DNA of 6,092 bases, from positions 1-6,092 of the forward strand of contig JAEDMB010000116.1 in the NCBI GenBank assembly GCA_016303235.1, in the 5' to 3' direction. Position numbers and translations under genes: made by a program. Source of the stretch: Oscillospiraceae bacterium. GTDB lineage: Bacteria; Bacillota; Clostridia; Oscillospirales; Ruminococcaceae. The first letter of the stretch is position 1. Every line of letters starts with the position of its first letter. This document shows, piece by piece, positions 1 to 5,532 of the stretch. The notes under the pieces are model-generated. The model worked only from the letters and a program-made list of their open reading frames with translations. It was not told the DNA's origin and made no database searches.

Positions 1-2
1 AA

Positions 3-1667
3 TTATTCTGCTGTATTTATATAGCTTGCCGGATTGACACACATACCGCTTTCCCTTACTTCAAAATGACAGTGATTTCCTGTTGAATCTCCTGTACTTC
101 CGACACATGCTATAAGCTGTCCTCTTGTAACGGTCTGACCCTCTGCAACGTAAAGACCACTGCAGTGACCATATAATGTTTCATAGCCGTCAAGATGGTC
201 AATCATTACAAAATAACCGTATCCGCCGGTATTCCAGCCAGATGCGACAACAACTCCGTCAGCAGCGGCATATATATCAGTTCCGGCAGGTGCAGCAATA
301 TCCATTCCCTTGTGATTTCTGTCGCTTATAAACGGGTCACTTATAAATCCTCCGTCAACAGGCCATGCGAATTTTCCCGAACCTGTAAGCACTGTATCTT
401 CACTTGCAGGCTTTGCGGTATATGTTCCTATTCCGATTTGCTCAACGATTGGTTCTTTAGTGATTACACTGCTTAAAACCTTTCTTGAACGTTCCGCACC
501 GTCAATATATGTAACTTCGATTTTATTCTGCTTTTCTCCTCTTGAACCTTTCACAAGCAGTTCACTTCTGCCTAAATTTATTTCACTTGTTTCGACTTCT
601 ACTGTTTCATAATCTATAAAAGATGTTGTTTCAAGCTCTCTTATATACTGTATCGGGATAAAGCTTTCCGATTCGAGAACTTTTATAACTGTTCCGGCAA
701 CAAGTGATTCATCGTCATTAAGAGAGGGATTTAATTCCTTGAGCTTTTCCTCAGTCATATTGTATTTCTGGCATACACTTACGATTGAATCAGCCGGCTG
801 TACGACATAACTGCCTGTAACGTAATTTTTTGCGGTTAATTTTTTTATTGCCTCATCTTCTGATATTACGCTTTCGGTGAGATATATTCCTTCGACATAA
901 TCAATGCTTTTGCTGTAACGCATATCTCTTATTTCGCCGTCAACCTTATAGTCAAGCAGATTTTTTGTCATAGTATCTGAAACCTTGTTTTTATCACGGA
1001 CTGCACCTATAAACTGACCGTCAACATATATTCCGTAAGCCTCTGCAAGTTCCCTGTTTGATTCGGAAAGCATTTTGTTTGCAAGTTGCTGGGTACTCAT
1101 AAAGCTGTCATCTTCAGAAATTATTTTAAGTGAAAATTTCGGTGAAAATTCGATATATTCGTTGTCATCAACATATGATATTCTTTTCTGTACTTCCTTT
1201 GCAGCTTCATCAAATTCAGATTCTTCGGATATAATTCCGAGATTTTTTCCGTTGTATTCAACGCTTATTCCGTATTCAAGACCCATTCCGTAGCGGATTA
1301 TTCCTATAAGAAATGCTACTGAAAATATGGGCAGAATATAGTTGAATGCAGTGCATACAATTCCCTCATCTGAAAATAAATATCTGAAAATACTTCTGAA
1401 AATTTCTGCTATAAATTTCCCTGTACCCTGTTTTTTTGCATTTTTTATTGATTTTCCGAGTTCAGCGGTAAATTTCATTTTTCTTTTGAAAGGGCTGAAT
1501 ATAAATTTAATTATGTTTATGATTCCTTTCAGAATTTCGGTGATAAATCTTACAGTACCATGGCATATTGCTGAAATAAATTTTACAATAAGCTTTAATG
1601 ATGATTTTATTATTTCTATACTGTTTTCACCGAATCCTGCAATAAAATCTGAAAATTCGTTTAACAA
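3..1667 (-). CDS. Membrane-anchored M23 peptidoglycan endopeptidase with LysM and G5 domains
   Basis: A 554-residue protein, probably a zinc metallo-endopeptidase cutting peptide cross-bridges or stem peptides of peptidoglycan outside the membrane. Residues 1-100 are basic and amphipathic. One membrane span lies at about 103-127 (ILPIFSVAFLIGIIRYG), with KRKMK and KNAKK before it, predicting N-in/C-out topology. Residues 131-260 hold two similar segments (VEYNGKNLGIISE and IYVDGQFIGAVRD). A LysM domain follows at about 286-331 (YVVQPADSI to NPSL to AGTVIKV), a G5 domain at about 343-415, and the M23 (LytM/peptidase M23) domain at about 432-550. The M23 metal and catalytic residues are present: H452 and D456 in HKGMD, H501 in YGH, H532 and H534 in NHCHFEV. 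The start is TTG, supported by AGGAGT seven bases upstream. It lies 124 nt after luxS with its own promoter-like sequence. The exact bond cut, and any role in division or sporulation, cannot be told from sequence. Confidence 0.95.
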   Translation of the reverse strand: MLNEFSDFIAGFGENSIEIIKSSLKLIVKFISAICHGTVRFITEILKGIINIIKFIFSPFKRKMKFTAELGKSIKNAKKQGTGKFIAEIFRSIFRYLFSDEGIVCTAFNYILPIFSVAFLIGIIRYGMGLEYGISVEYNGKNLGIISEESEFDEAAKEVQKRISYVDDNEYIEFSPKFSLKIISEDDSFMSTQQLANKMLSESNRELAEAYGIYVDGQFIGAVRDKNKVSDTMTKNLLDYKVDGEIRDMRYSKSIDYVEGIYLTESVISEDEAIKKLTAKNYVTGSYVVQPADSIVSVCQKYNMTEEKLKELNPSLNDDESLVAGTVIKVLESESFIPIQYIRELETTSFIDYETVEVETSEINLGRSELLVKGSRGEKQNKIEVTYIDGAERSRKVLSSVITKEPIVEQIGIGTYTAKPASEDTVLTGSGKFAWPVDGGFISDPFISDRNHKGMDIAAPAGTDIYAAADGVVVASGWNTGGYGYFVMIDHLDGYETLYGHCSGLYVAEGQTVTRGQLIACVGSTGDSTGNHCHFEVRESGMCVNPASYINTAE

Positions 1668-1674
1668 GAAAATT

Positions 1675-1680
1675 ACTCCT
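1675..1680 (-). promoter_or_regulatory. Ribosome binding site fixing the TTG start of the M23 peptidase gene
   Basis: AGGAGT on the minus strand lies 7 nt before the TTG at 1667-1665. No ATG lies close by in frame at suitable spacing, so this site supports the TTG start. Confidence 0.8.
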
Positions 1681-1699
1681 TTTTTATATGATACTAAAT

Positions 1700-1728
1700 A
1701 TTATAACGATATATAAGAAAAAAATCAA
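1700..1728 (-). promoter_or_regulatory. Likely sigma-A-type promoter of the M23 peptidase gene
   Basis: On the minus strand TTGATT (1728-1723) is followed after exactly 17 nt by a perfect TATAAT (1705-1700). This places transcription start near 1693 and gives a leader of about 25 nt containing the AGGAGT site. The 124-nt gap after luxS is otherwise AT-rich and holds no gene. The promoter suggests the peptidase can be transcribed apart from the luxS cluster. It is a consensus match only. Confidence 0.6.
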
Positions 1729-1791
1729 TCATTTGTGTAATTATTTTCCTTATTATTATAATTTTTCGTAGCATTGCACAAAAACGGATAA

Positions 1792-2265
1792 TCACTTTTT
1801 TGAAAAATGCCATGAATAATCAAGCATTTCGGGAGTGTAATTTTCCAGTTTTTTCAGTAATGGGAGTACATCTTTTTTTGCCGATTCGAGATTATGTTCA
1901 AGATAGTTCCCACATTCTTCTATTGTAGTTCCGGGGATAGTTCCCTCAAATCCGGATATAAATTCAAATGAATCCCTTACGAGCTTTATTGCGTTCTCAC
2001 TGCTGAGATTTCTTGCAAGGAGATAAAATCCTGTACGGCAACCCATAGGGCCTACATAGATTACACTGTCCTTAAATTCTGAATTTCTTGCATATGTTGC
2101 AAAAAGATGTTCTATTGTGTGGAGTGACGGATTTTCTATATATATACCTCCGTTTGGCTTTACCATTCTTATATCATAGGTAACAATATCTCCGTCAATT
2201 CTTGATATATACATGCCGATTCCGAATTTTGTATGGTCTACCTGAAAGCTTGCTATTTTATTCAT
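1792..2265 (-). CDS. luxS: S-ribosylhomocysteine lyase LuxS
   Basis: LuxS (157 residues, normal length) cleaves S-ribosylhomocysteine to homocysteine and 4,5-dihydroxy-2,3-pentanedione, the precursor of autoinducer-2. It recycles the product of methyl transfer in the cytoplasm. The family signature is complete: metal ligands H49 and H53 in HTIEH, C118 in EECGNY, catalytic E52, and catalytic C76 in GPMGCRTGFY. The N-terminal FQVDHTKF segment is also typical. The ATG overlaps the TGA of the upstream pseudouridine synthase gene by 4 nt (ATGA). A strong AGGAGGA site at 2275-2281, inside the upstream gene, lies 9 nt before the start, so translation is probably coupled. The nucleosidase gene that makes its substrate (pfs/mtnN) is not in the window, and pairing with an RluA-type gene has no obvious functional link. 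There is a weak hairpin but no clear terminator after it. Confidence 0.98.
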   Translation of the reverse strand: MNKIASFQVDHTKFGIGMYISRIDGDIVTYDIRMVKPNGGIYIENPSLHTIEHLFATYARNSEFKDSVIYVGPMGCRTGFYLLARNLSSENAIKLVRDSFEFISGFEGTIPGTTIEECGNYLEHNLESAKKDVLPLLKKLENYTPEMLDYSWHFSKK

Positions 2266-3104
2266 ATTAAAAAATCCTCCTCAAAAATATCTGAAATATC
2301 ACTGCTTAACTGTGATTTTATAATTTTTCCGTCAAATTCCATAATACCGCAGTGAAGTGCCTGACGGTTTATAATATCGGTTTTTCCTCCGTACATATCA
2401 TCACCCGCAAGAGGGTGACCTATATATGCAAAATGCACTCTTATCTGATGAGTTCTTCCTGTTTCGGGATTTACTTCAAGCAGTGAATATTTTTCATTAA
2501 ACAAGAGTCTTTTGTAATGCGTTACGGCTTTCTGACCGTCCTCACGCACACATCTTAAAATTATTGATTCACGCTCCCTCGCTATGGGAGCATTTATAGT
2601 TCCGGATTCTTCCGTTATTCCCTCTGCAACTGCGAAATATGTTTTTTTGATTTTTCCCTGATAATGCGATGCACCGTATGAATTTTTTGCAACGGCACAT
2701 AATCCCGATGTGTTGCAGTCAAGGCGGTTTATTGGTCTGAATGTAAATTCCGGATAGAGATATGCAAAACAGTTCCCTAAGGTATCACCCTGATGCTTTA
2801 TTGACGGGTGTACGGGCATACCGGCAGGCTTTTCAAAAATTGCTATATCTTCATTTTCAAATATTACAGGAACTTTTAATTCCGGATTTGGTTCAAGAAA
2901 CTTTTCATCACTCAGATTAAGCTTAATAATATCGCCGTTACAGACCGTATCTATACTGCGGATTGGCAATCCGTTTCTTGTGATTCCCATAGGTATGCGT
3001 TTAAGCTTTGTCAGAAGCCGTTTTGATACGCCTTTTTTTTCTGTGAGAAATTTTTGCAGTGTCAAGGGATTCTGAATTTCTGCTGTAAAGATTTTTTCCG
3101 CCAA
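2262..3104 (-). CDS. RluA-family RNA pseudouridine synthase
   Basis: A 280-residue cytoplasmic enzyme that isomerises uridine to pseudouridine in rRNA or tRNA. An N-terminal S4-like RNA-binding segment covers about 14-65 (LTLQKFLTEKKGVSKRLL). The catalytic domain covers about 78-270, with KPAGMPVHPS at 92-101, the motif-II signature NRLDCNTSG with catalytic D129, the conserved Tyr in KKTYFAVAEG, and the C-terminal RTHQIRVHFAYIGHPLAGD block at 217-235. The usual HRLD histidine is Asn here, which I believe also occurs in other clostridial members. The start is TTG, supported by AAGGAGG 9 nt upstream and by the domain beginning right after it. The first 104 nt overlap the 3' end of the membrane-protein gene, and the stop overlaps the luxS start. 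Which RNA position it modifies (RluD-, RluC- or YlyB-like) cannot be assigned from sequence alone. Confidence 0.93.
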   Translation of the reverse strand: MAEKIFTAEIQNPLTLQKFLTEKKGVSKRLLTKLKRIPMGITRNGLPIRSIDTVCNGDIIKLNLSDEKFLEPNPELKVPVIFENEDIAIFEKPAGMPVHPSIKHQGDTLGNCFAYLYPEFTFRPINRLDCNTSGLCAVAKNSYGASHYQGKIKKTYFAVAEGITEESGTINAPIARERESIILRCVREDGQKAVTHYKRLLFNEKYSLLEVNPETGRTHQIRVHFAYIGHPLAGDDMYGGKTDIINRQALHCGIMEFDGKIIKSQLSSDISDIFEEDFLI

Positions 3105-3843
3105 TATATTCAGCCTCCTTTATGCAGATGTTTATATAAAGCGTTAAAGATGTAAAAAATTCCGGCAGGACGTAAATAAATGCAAACGGTATCAGACAGA
3201 ATGATATATAGAATAATATTATCTTGAAAAGCCCTTTCCTTGAGTTTTTCATTATTCTGAATGATACTGATACAAGCCTTAAAATCTTTTTTTCGGGATT
3301 TCTGTATATTAAAAAGGGAAGTGCAGTAATTCCCGATAATGCCCATATCCATAATGCAAGGAAAATAATTGTCAGCATAAGTGTATGAACGGTCAGAAAA
3401 ACTGAACTGCCGTTCCCTTTAATTATCAGCCTTGCCGAAATATATCCGGATATTATAACCGGTATCAGAAATATAAGTGATATTGCCTTTATAATAAAAT
3501 TCATAGTCAGATTTTTTCCGAAAAGCTTTGTATCTTTCTGTTCAGGAAGATTTATTTCAAGTATTCCGGAAAAGTATTTTATTACAGACGGAATTACTGC
3601 GGAAAGCATTATTATTTTCAGTATTGTAAATAAAAAGTCAGAAAGTGTCCACCATATTTCAGAACCATAAAAAAGCTCCATTGGAGTGAGACTGCTGAAA
3701 TAAAGAATTACGCTTGAAATACATAATTCTGCAAGTCTGAAAAAAACTATTACTGCCGGAATACACAGTGAAATCATAAAAGCTTCTGCACGTCTGCCCT
3801 TAAGAGCTTTTCCGGAATATTCCTTTATCTGATAAAGTTTCAC
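3001..3843 (-). CDS. Polytopic membrane protein, DUF975-like, function unknown
   Basis: A 280-residue protein, very hydrophobic, with about five or six membrane segments (roughly 22-50, 66-95, 115-137, 147-180 and 203-240). A basic N-terminus (EYSGKALKGRRAEAF) and a basic soluble tail (HRKKRRIK) suggest both ends are cytoplasmic. The stretch PFLIYRNPEKKILRLVSVS, then RIMKNSRKGLFKI, then a last hydrophobic segment resembles the C-terminal half of DUF975 integral membrane proteins. I make that link from memory, so it is tentative. The start is GTG, with GAGGTGA 6 nt upstream. It lies 41 nt after the phosphatase gene. Its last 34 or so codons overlap the pseudouridine synthase gene by 104 nt, which is unusually long, so the tail could be real or the result of a small indel. 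No enzyme motif is visible, and transport or envelope functions cannot be distinguished. Confidence 0.8.
   Translation of the reverse strand: MKLYQIKEYSGKALKGRRAEAFMISLCIPAVIVFFRLAELCISSVILYFSSLTPMELFYGSEIWWTLSDFLFTILKIIMLSAVIPSVIKYFSGILEINLPEQKDTKLFGKNLTMNFIIKAISLIFLIPVIISGYISARLIIKGNGSSVFLTVHTLMLTIIFLALWIWALSGITALPFLIYRNPEKKILRLVSVSFRIMKNSRKGLFKIILFYISFCLIPFAFIYVLPEFFTSLTLYINICIKEAEYIGGKNLYSRNSESLDTAKISHRKKRRIKTASDKA
3114..3120 (-). promoter_or_regulatory. Ribosome binding site fixing the TTG start of the pseudouridine synthase gene
   Basis: AAGGAGG on the minus strand, 9 nt before TTG at 3104-3102. It lies inside the 3' coding part of the membrane-protein gene, where it encodes K-E-A of its frame. 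It is near-perfect anti-16S complementarity and the main reason to accept the TTG start despite the long overlap. Confidence 0.85.
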
Positions 3844-3862
3844 AAAAAATCACCTCTGTGAT
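3844..3862 (-). promoter_or_regulatory. Hairpin with T-run overlapping the membrane-protein ribosome binding site
   Basis: On the minus strand ATCAC-AGAG-GTGAT (3862-3849) forms a perfect 5-bp stem with a 4-nt loop. It is flanked by further A-T pairs after one T-T mismatch, and six T follow up to the GTG start at 3843. The site GAGGTGA is in the loop and 3' arm, so folding would hide it. It could act as a weak attenuator or a translation switch between the phosphatase and membrane-protein genes. The short stem may also be of no consequence. Confidence 0.4.
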
Positions 3863-3884
3863 ATTTTGCGGGATTTTATGATTT

Positions 3885-4538
3885 TTATTCCATAATTTCT
3901 GTTTCTTCCGATTCGGGTATTCTTTCATATGGTACGATTCCCATAATCTCAAAAGCCTGTGACTGTTGCCACATCTTTGCCGTAACTATTATTTCAAATC
4001 CCTCTCCTGCCGGACATTCAAGAGTTCGGGGGTCCATTTTCGGAAGTCCGAAACCTGCAATCATATTTGATATTATTCCGTAATGCGTTATTATTGCACT
4101 GTGGGAAATTTCCTCATTCATCATATCCATTATTATTTCGTGAAGTGCCTTGTATGTACGTACTGAAAGCTCCTCAATGCTTTCTCCTGATGGCGGACGG
4201 TTTGAGATTCCGCCTTTCAGCCAGTCCTTATAATCCTGACGGTTTATAAGCTCATCAACGGTTTTTCCCTCAAAATCTCCCAAATCAAGCTCACGGAGAT
4301 TATCAACTATACAGAGTTCCTTTTCCGGAAATAATATTTCTGCCGTTTCAGTGCATCTTTTAAGAGGTGAACTGTATACCTTTTCAACTCTCGGATATTC
4401 AAATTCCTCCATTTTGTTGTAAAGCTCTGCTGTCCCGAAATCAGAAAGCGGATAATCTGTCCTGCTACCGATATAAATTCCTTTTTTGTTTGCCGTTGTC
4501 TGCCCGTGGCGTATAAGACTTATTCTGTATGCTCTCAT
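3885..4538 (-). CDS. Histidine phosphatase family protein (phosphoglycerate-mutase-like)
   Basis: A cytoplasmic phosphatase of the histidine phosphatase (RHG) superfamily, working through a phosphohistidine intermediate. With the start chosen here it has 217 residues and covers the whole domain: R10-H11-G12 in LIRHGQT (H11 the nucleophile), R61 in SSPLKRCTETA, the acid E83 in LRELDLGDFEGKT, the GESIEEL segment, and H152 in ITHYGII. Substrate is not evident. Relatives include alpha-ribazole phosphatase, PhoE-type broad phosphatases and cofactor-dependent mutases, and the length and motifs favour a small phosphatase over a glycolytic mutase. I chose ATG at 4538 because AGGA (4550-4547, within a longer purine run) lies 8 nt upstream and the domain begins at once. 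A GTG at 4574 would add 12 residues but has no ribosome binding site. It is the first gene of the leftward cluster, transcribed divergently from the XRE regulator. Confidence 0.9.
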   Translation of the reverse strand: MRAYRISLIRHGQTTANKKGIYIGSRTDYPLSDFGTAELYNKMEEFEYPRVEKVYSSPLKRCTETAEILFPEKELCIVDNLRELDLGDFEGKTVDELINRQDYKDWLKGGISNRPPSGESIEELSVRTYKALHEIIMDMMNEEISHSAIITHYGIISNMIAGFGLPKMDPRTLECPAGEGFEIIVTAKMWQQSQAFEIMGIVPYERIPESEETEIME

Positions 4539-4568
4539 TTTAACAGTCCTTTCCTTAAAGTAGTAAAA

Positions 4569-4608
4569 TTTCACAAAATCACAATAAAAATTTTTACATT
4601 TTGTGAAA
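4569..4608. repeat. Perfect 11-bp inverted repeat in the leader of the leftward operon
   Basis: TTTCACAAAAT at 4569-4579 is matched exactly by ATTTTGTGAAA at 4598-4608, with 18 nt between the arms and 29 nt between arm centres. It lies 31 nt upstream of the phosphatase ATG, downstream of the likely minus promoters. It could be an operator with two half-sites or an RNA stem in the 5' leader. It is AT-rich, with no T-run after it on the minus strand, so it is not a convincing terminator. Confidence 0.55.
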
Positions 4609-4633
4609 AGTGCTAAACTCTTGCGAATAATTT

Positions 4634-4646
4634 TGAAATTATTTCA
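4634..4646. repeat. 13-nt palindrome (possible operator)
   Basis: TGAAAT-T-ATTTCA has perfect 6-bp arms around one base. It lies in the divergent intergenic region, 35 nt centre to centre from a second 6-1-6 palindrome at 4669-4681. Regulator binding is inference. In AT-rich DNA some such palindromes arise by chance. Confidence 0.35.
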
Positions 4647-4658
4647 CATAAAAATCTA

Positions 4659-4687
4659 TTTACTTGTTATACAAATTGTATTATAAT
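4659..4687 (+). promoter_or_regulatory. Likely promoter of the XRE regulator gene
   Basis: TTTACT (4659-4664), a 17-nt spacer, then a perfect TATAAT (4682-4687). Start of transcription would fall near 4694, giving a leader of about 55 nt that contains AAGGAG at 4732-4737, 11 nt before the ATG. The -35 match is 4 of 6. Confidence 0.5.
4669..4681. promoter_or_regulatory. 13-nt palindrome in the promoter spacer, candidate XRE operator
   Basis: ATACAA-A-TTGTAT has perfect 6-bp arms around one base. It occupies most of the spacer of the rightward promoter and abuts its -10 hexamer. It also lies next to, and slightly overlaps, the downstream leftward -10 candidate. A repressor bound here would be placed to block transcription in both directions. 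XRE-family regulators often repress their own promoter through short palindromes, so this is the best candidate operator in the window. Binding is not shown. Confidence 0.45.
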
Positions 4688-4688
4688 T

Positions 4689-4717
4689 ATTATATCATAT
4701 ATCGTAAATTATTGCAA
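4689..4717 (-). promoter_or_regulatory. Likely promoter of the leftward phosphatase-luxS operon
   Basis: On the minus strand TTGCAA (4717-4712), 17 nt, then TATAAT (4694-4689). A second candidate just downstream is TTTACG (4708-4703), 17 nt, TATAAT (4685-4680), whose -10 shares bases with the rightward -10. Either gives a long leader of about 135-145 nt before the phosphatase ATG, containing the 11-bp inverted repeat. Consensus matching in AT-rich DNA is prone to false hits, so which is used is uncertain. Confidence 0.45.
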
Positions 4718-4748
4718 GAAAATATATTTGTAAGGAGAATTTTTCGTT

Positions 4749-5465
4749 ATGAATTCTGATTTTGCCCGAATAATTACACTTCAGAGAAAAGAAAGACAAA
4801 TCAGTCAGAAACAGGCTGCTGCTGATTTGGGAATATCTCAGGCTCTGCTTTCTCACTATGAAAAGGGAATCCGTGAATGCGGTCTTAATTTTCTCGTCAA
4901 GATTGCAGATTATTACAATGTTTCATGTGACTATCTCCTTGGAAGAACTCCTGAACCGGAGGGAAAAGTCATCACTATTGAGGATATTCCCGATGATGAC
5001 GGAAATAATAAAATGCCCTCCCCTCAGATTATTAACTTTAACCGCAAGATTATTAATAATTCAATCAGTCTGCTTTTCAGCCTTGCTCAGAAAGCGGGGA
5101 GCATTACTCTTATAAAAGAAGTCGGCTCTTATCTTATGCTTTCTGTCTACAAGCTTTTCAGACTTATATATAATGCCAATCCCCATAATGACCAGAAGCT
5201 TTTTAAAATTCCTAAAGTTATTGCTAATGACAGTGCAGATGCTATTATTGCTATGAGTGAAGCTGATGTCAAAGCCTCCTCATGCGGTATCTCCCTTGAC
5301 GGCAATGACAGTATTACTAATTTTAATACGCTTTATCTTACTACTTCAACAATTGCAAAGGATTATCCACAGTATTCTTCTTCGCTTTTTAAGCTTATTC
5401 AGATTAGCGAGGACAGTATTACAAGAACTCGGACGGGTTACGGTACGACATCAAAGAAAATATAA
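4749..5465 (+). CDS. XRE-family helix-turn-helix transcriptional regulator with unrecognised C-terminal region
   Basis: A 238-residue, probably DNA-binding cytoplasmic regulator. Residues 8-64 form a typical Cro/C1-type (XRE) helix-turn-helix: ITLQRKERQISQKQAAADLG, with recognition helix around SQALLSHYEKG, then LVKIADYYNVSCDYLLGRTPEP, the hallmark end of this domain. Residues 70-95 are an acidic linker (IEDIPDDDG). Residues 96-238 are soluble, mostly helical in look (NFNRKIINNSISLLFSLAQKAG, SYLMLSVYKLFRLIY), and match no family I recognise. No peptidase, TPR or transmembrane signature is seen. The ATG has AAGGAG 11 nt upstream. It is divergent from the phosphatase-luxS operon and 67 nt ahead of rnfC on the same strand, so it may control itself, the leftward operon, rnf, or several of these. 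The control targets are inferred from position only. Confidence 0.9.
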   Translation: MNSDFARIITLQRKERQISQKQAAADLGISQALLSHYEKGIRECGLNFLVKIADYYNVSCDYLLGRTPEPEGKVITIEDIPDDDGNNKMPSPQIINFNRKIINNSISLLFSLAQKAGSITLIKEVGSYLMLSVYKLFRLIYNANPHNDQKLFKIPKVIANDSADAIIAMSEADVKASSCGISLDGNDSITNFNTLYLTTSTIAKDYPQYSSSLFKLIQISEDSITRTRTGYGTTSKKI

Positions 5466-5482
5466 TCCGAATTACAGACTGC

Positions 5483-5511
5483 CTGACAAGACATAATATA
5501 ATTATTCTAAT
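5483..5511 (+). promoter_or_regulatory. Likely promoter region of the rnf operon
   Basis: In the 67-nt gap before rnfC, CTGACA (5483-5488), 17 nt and TCTAAT (5506-5511) match consensus at 5 of 6 in each hexamer, but the start would fall at the ribosome binding site. An alternative is the perfect TATAAT at 5497-5502, which gives a 24-nt leader but lacks a good -35. At least one promoter here is plausible. No hairpin terminator is seen after the regulator gene, so readthrough is also possible. Confidence 0.4.
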
Positions 5512-5532
5512 TTACAAAGGAATGATATTAGT

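Noticed and set aside
195..476. Plus-strand 93-codon frame opposite the M23 catalytic domain
   Set aside because: It is antisense to a region with all M23 catalytic residues, so it is a shadow.
1342..1716. Plus-strand 124-codon frame opposite the M23 peptidase N-terminus
   Set aside because: Its hydrophobic look mirrors the antisense of an AT-rich amphipathic coding region. It has no ribosome binding site and no domain.
1762..1784. Possible terminator after luxS
   Set aside because: On the minus strand TTTTTGTGC and GCTACGAAAAA pair around AAT only with two bulged bases, are mostly A-T, and are not followed by a T-run. Too weak to call a terminator.
3110..3352. Minus-strand 80-codon frame inside the membrane-protein gene
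   Set aside because: It is a different frame of the same strand within a coherent hydrophobic protein. It starts inside a membrane segment and shows no family features.
4539..4748. Riboswitch or T-box in the leftward leader
   Set aside because: The leader is very AT-rich and lacks any conserved core I recognise (no S-box, T-box or similar signature). Only a simple inverted repeat is present.
4858..5115. Alternative-frame ORFs inside the XRE regulator gene (also 5257-5496)
   Set aside because: They overlap a gene with a clear helix-turn-helix and ribosome binding site, and have no features of their own.
5466..5532. Terminator between the regulator and rnfC
   Set aside because: No stable inverted repeat followed by T residues is visible. 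The gap is better explained as a promoter and ribosome binding site.
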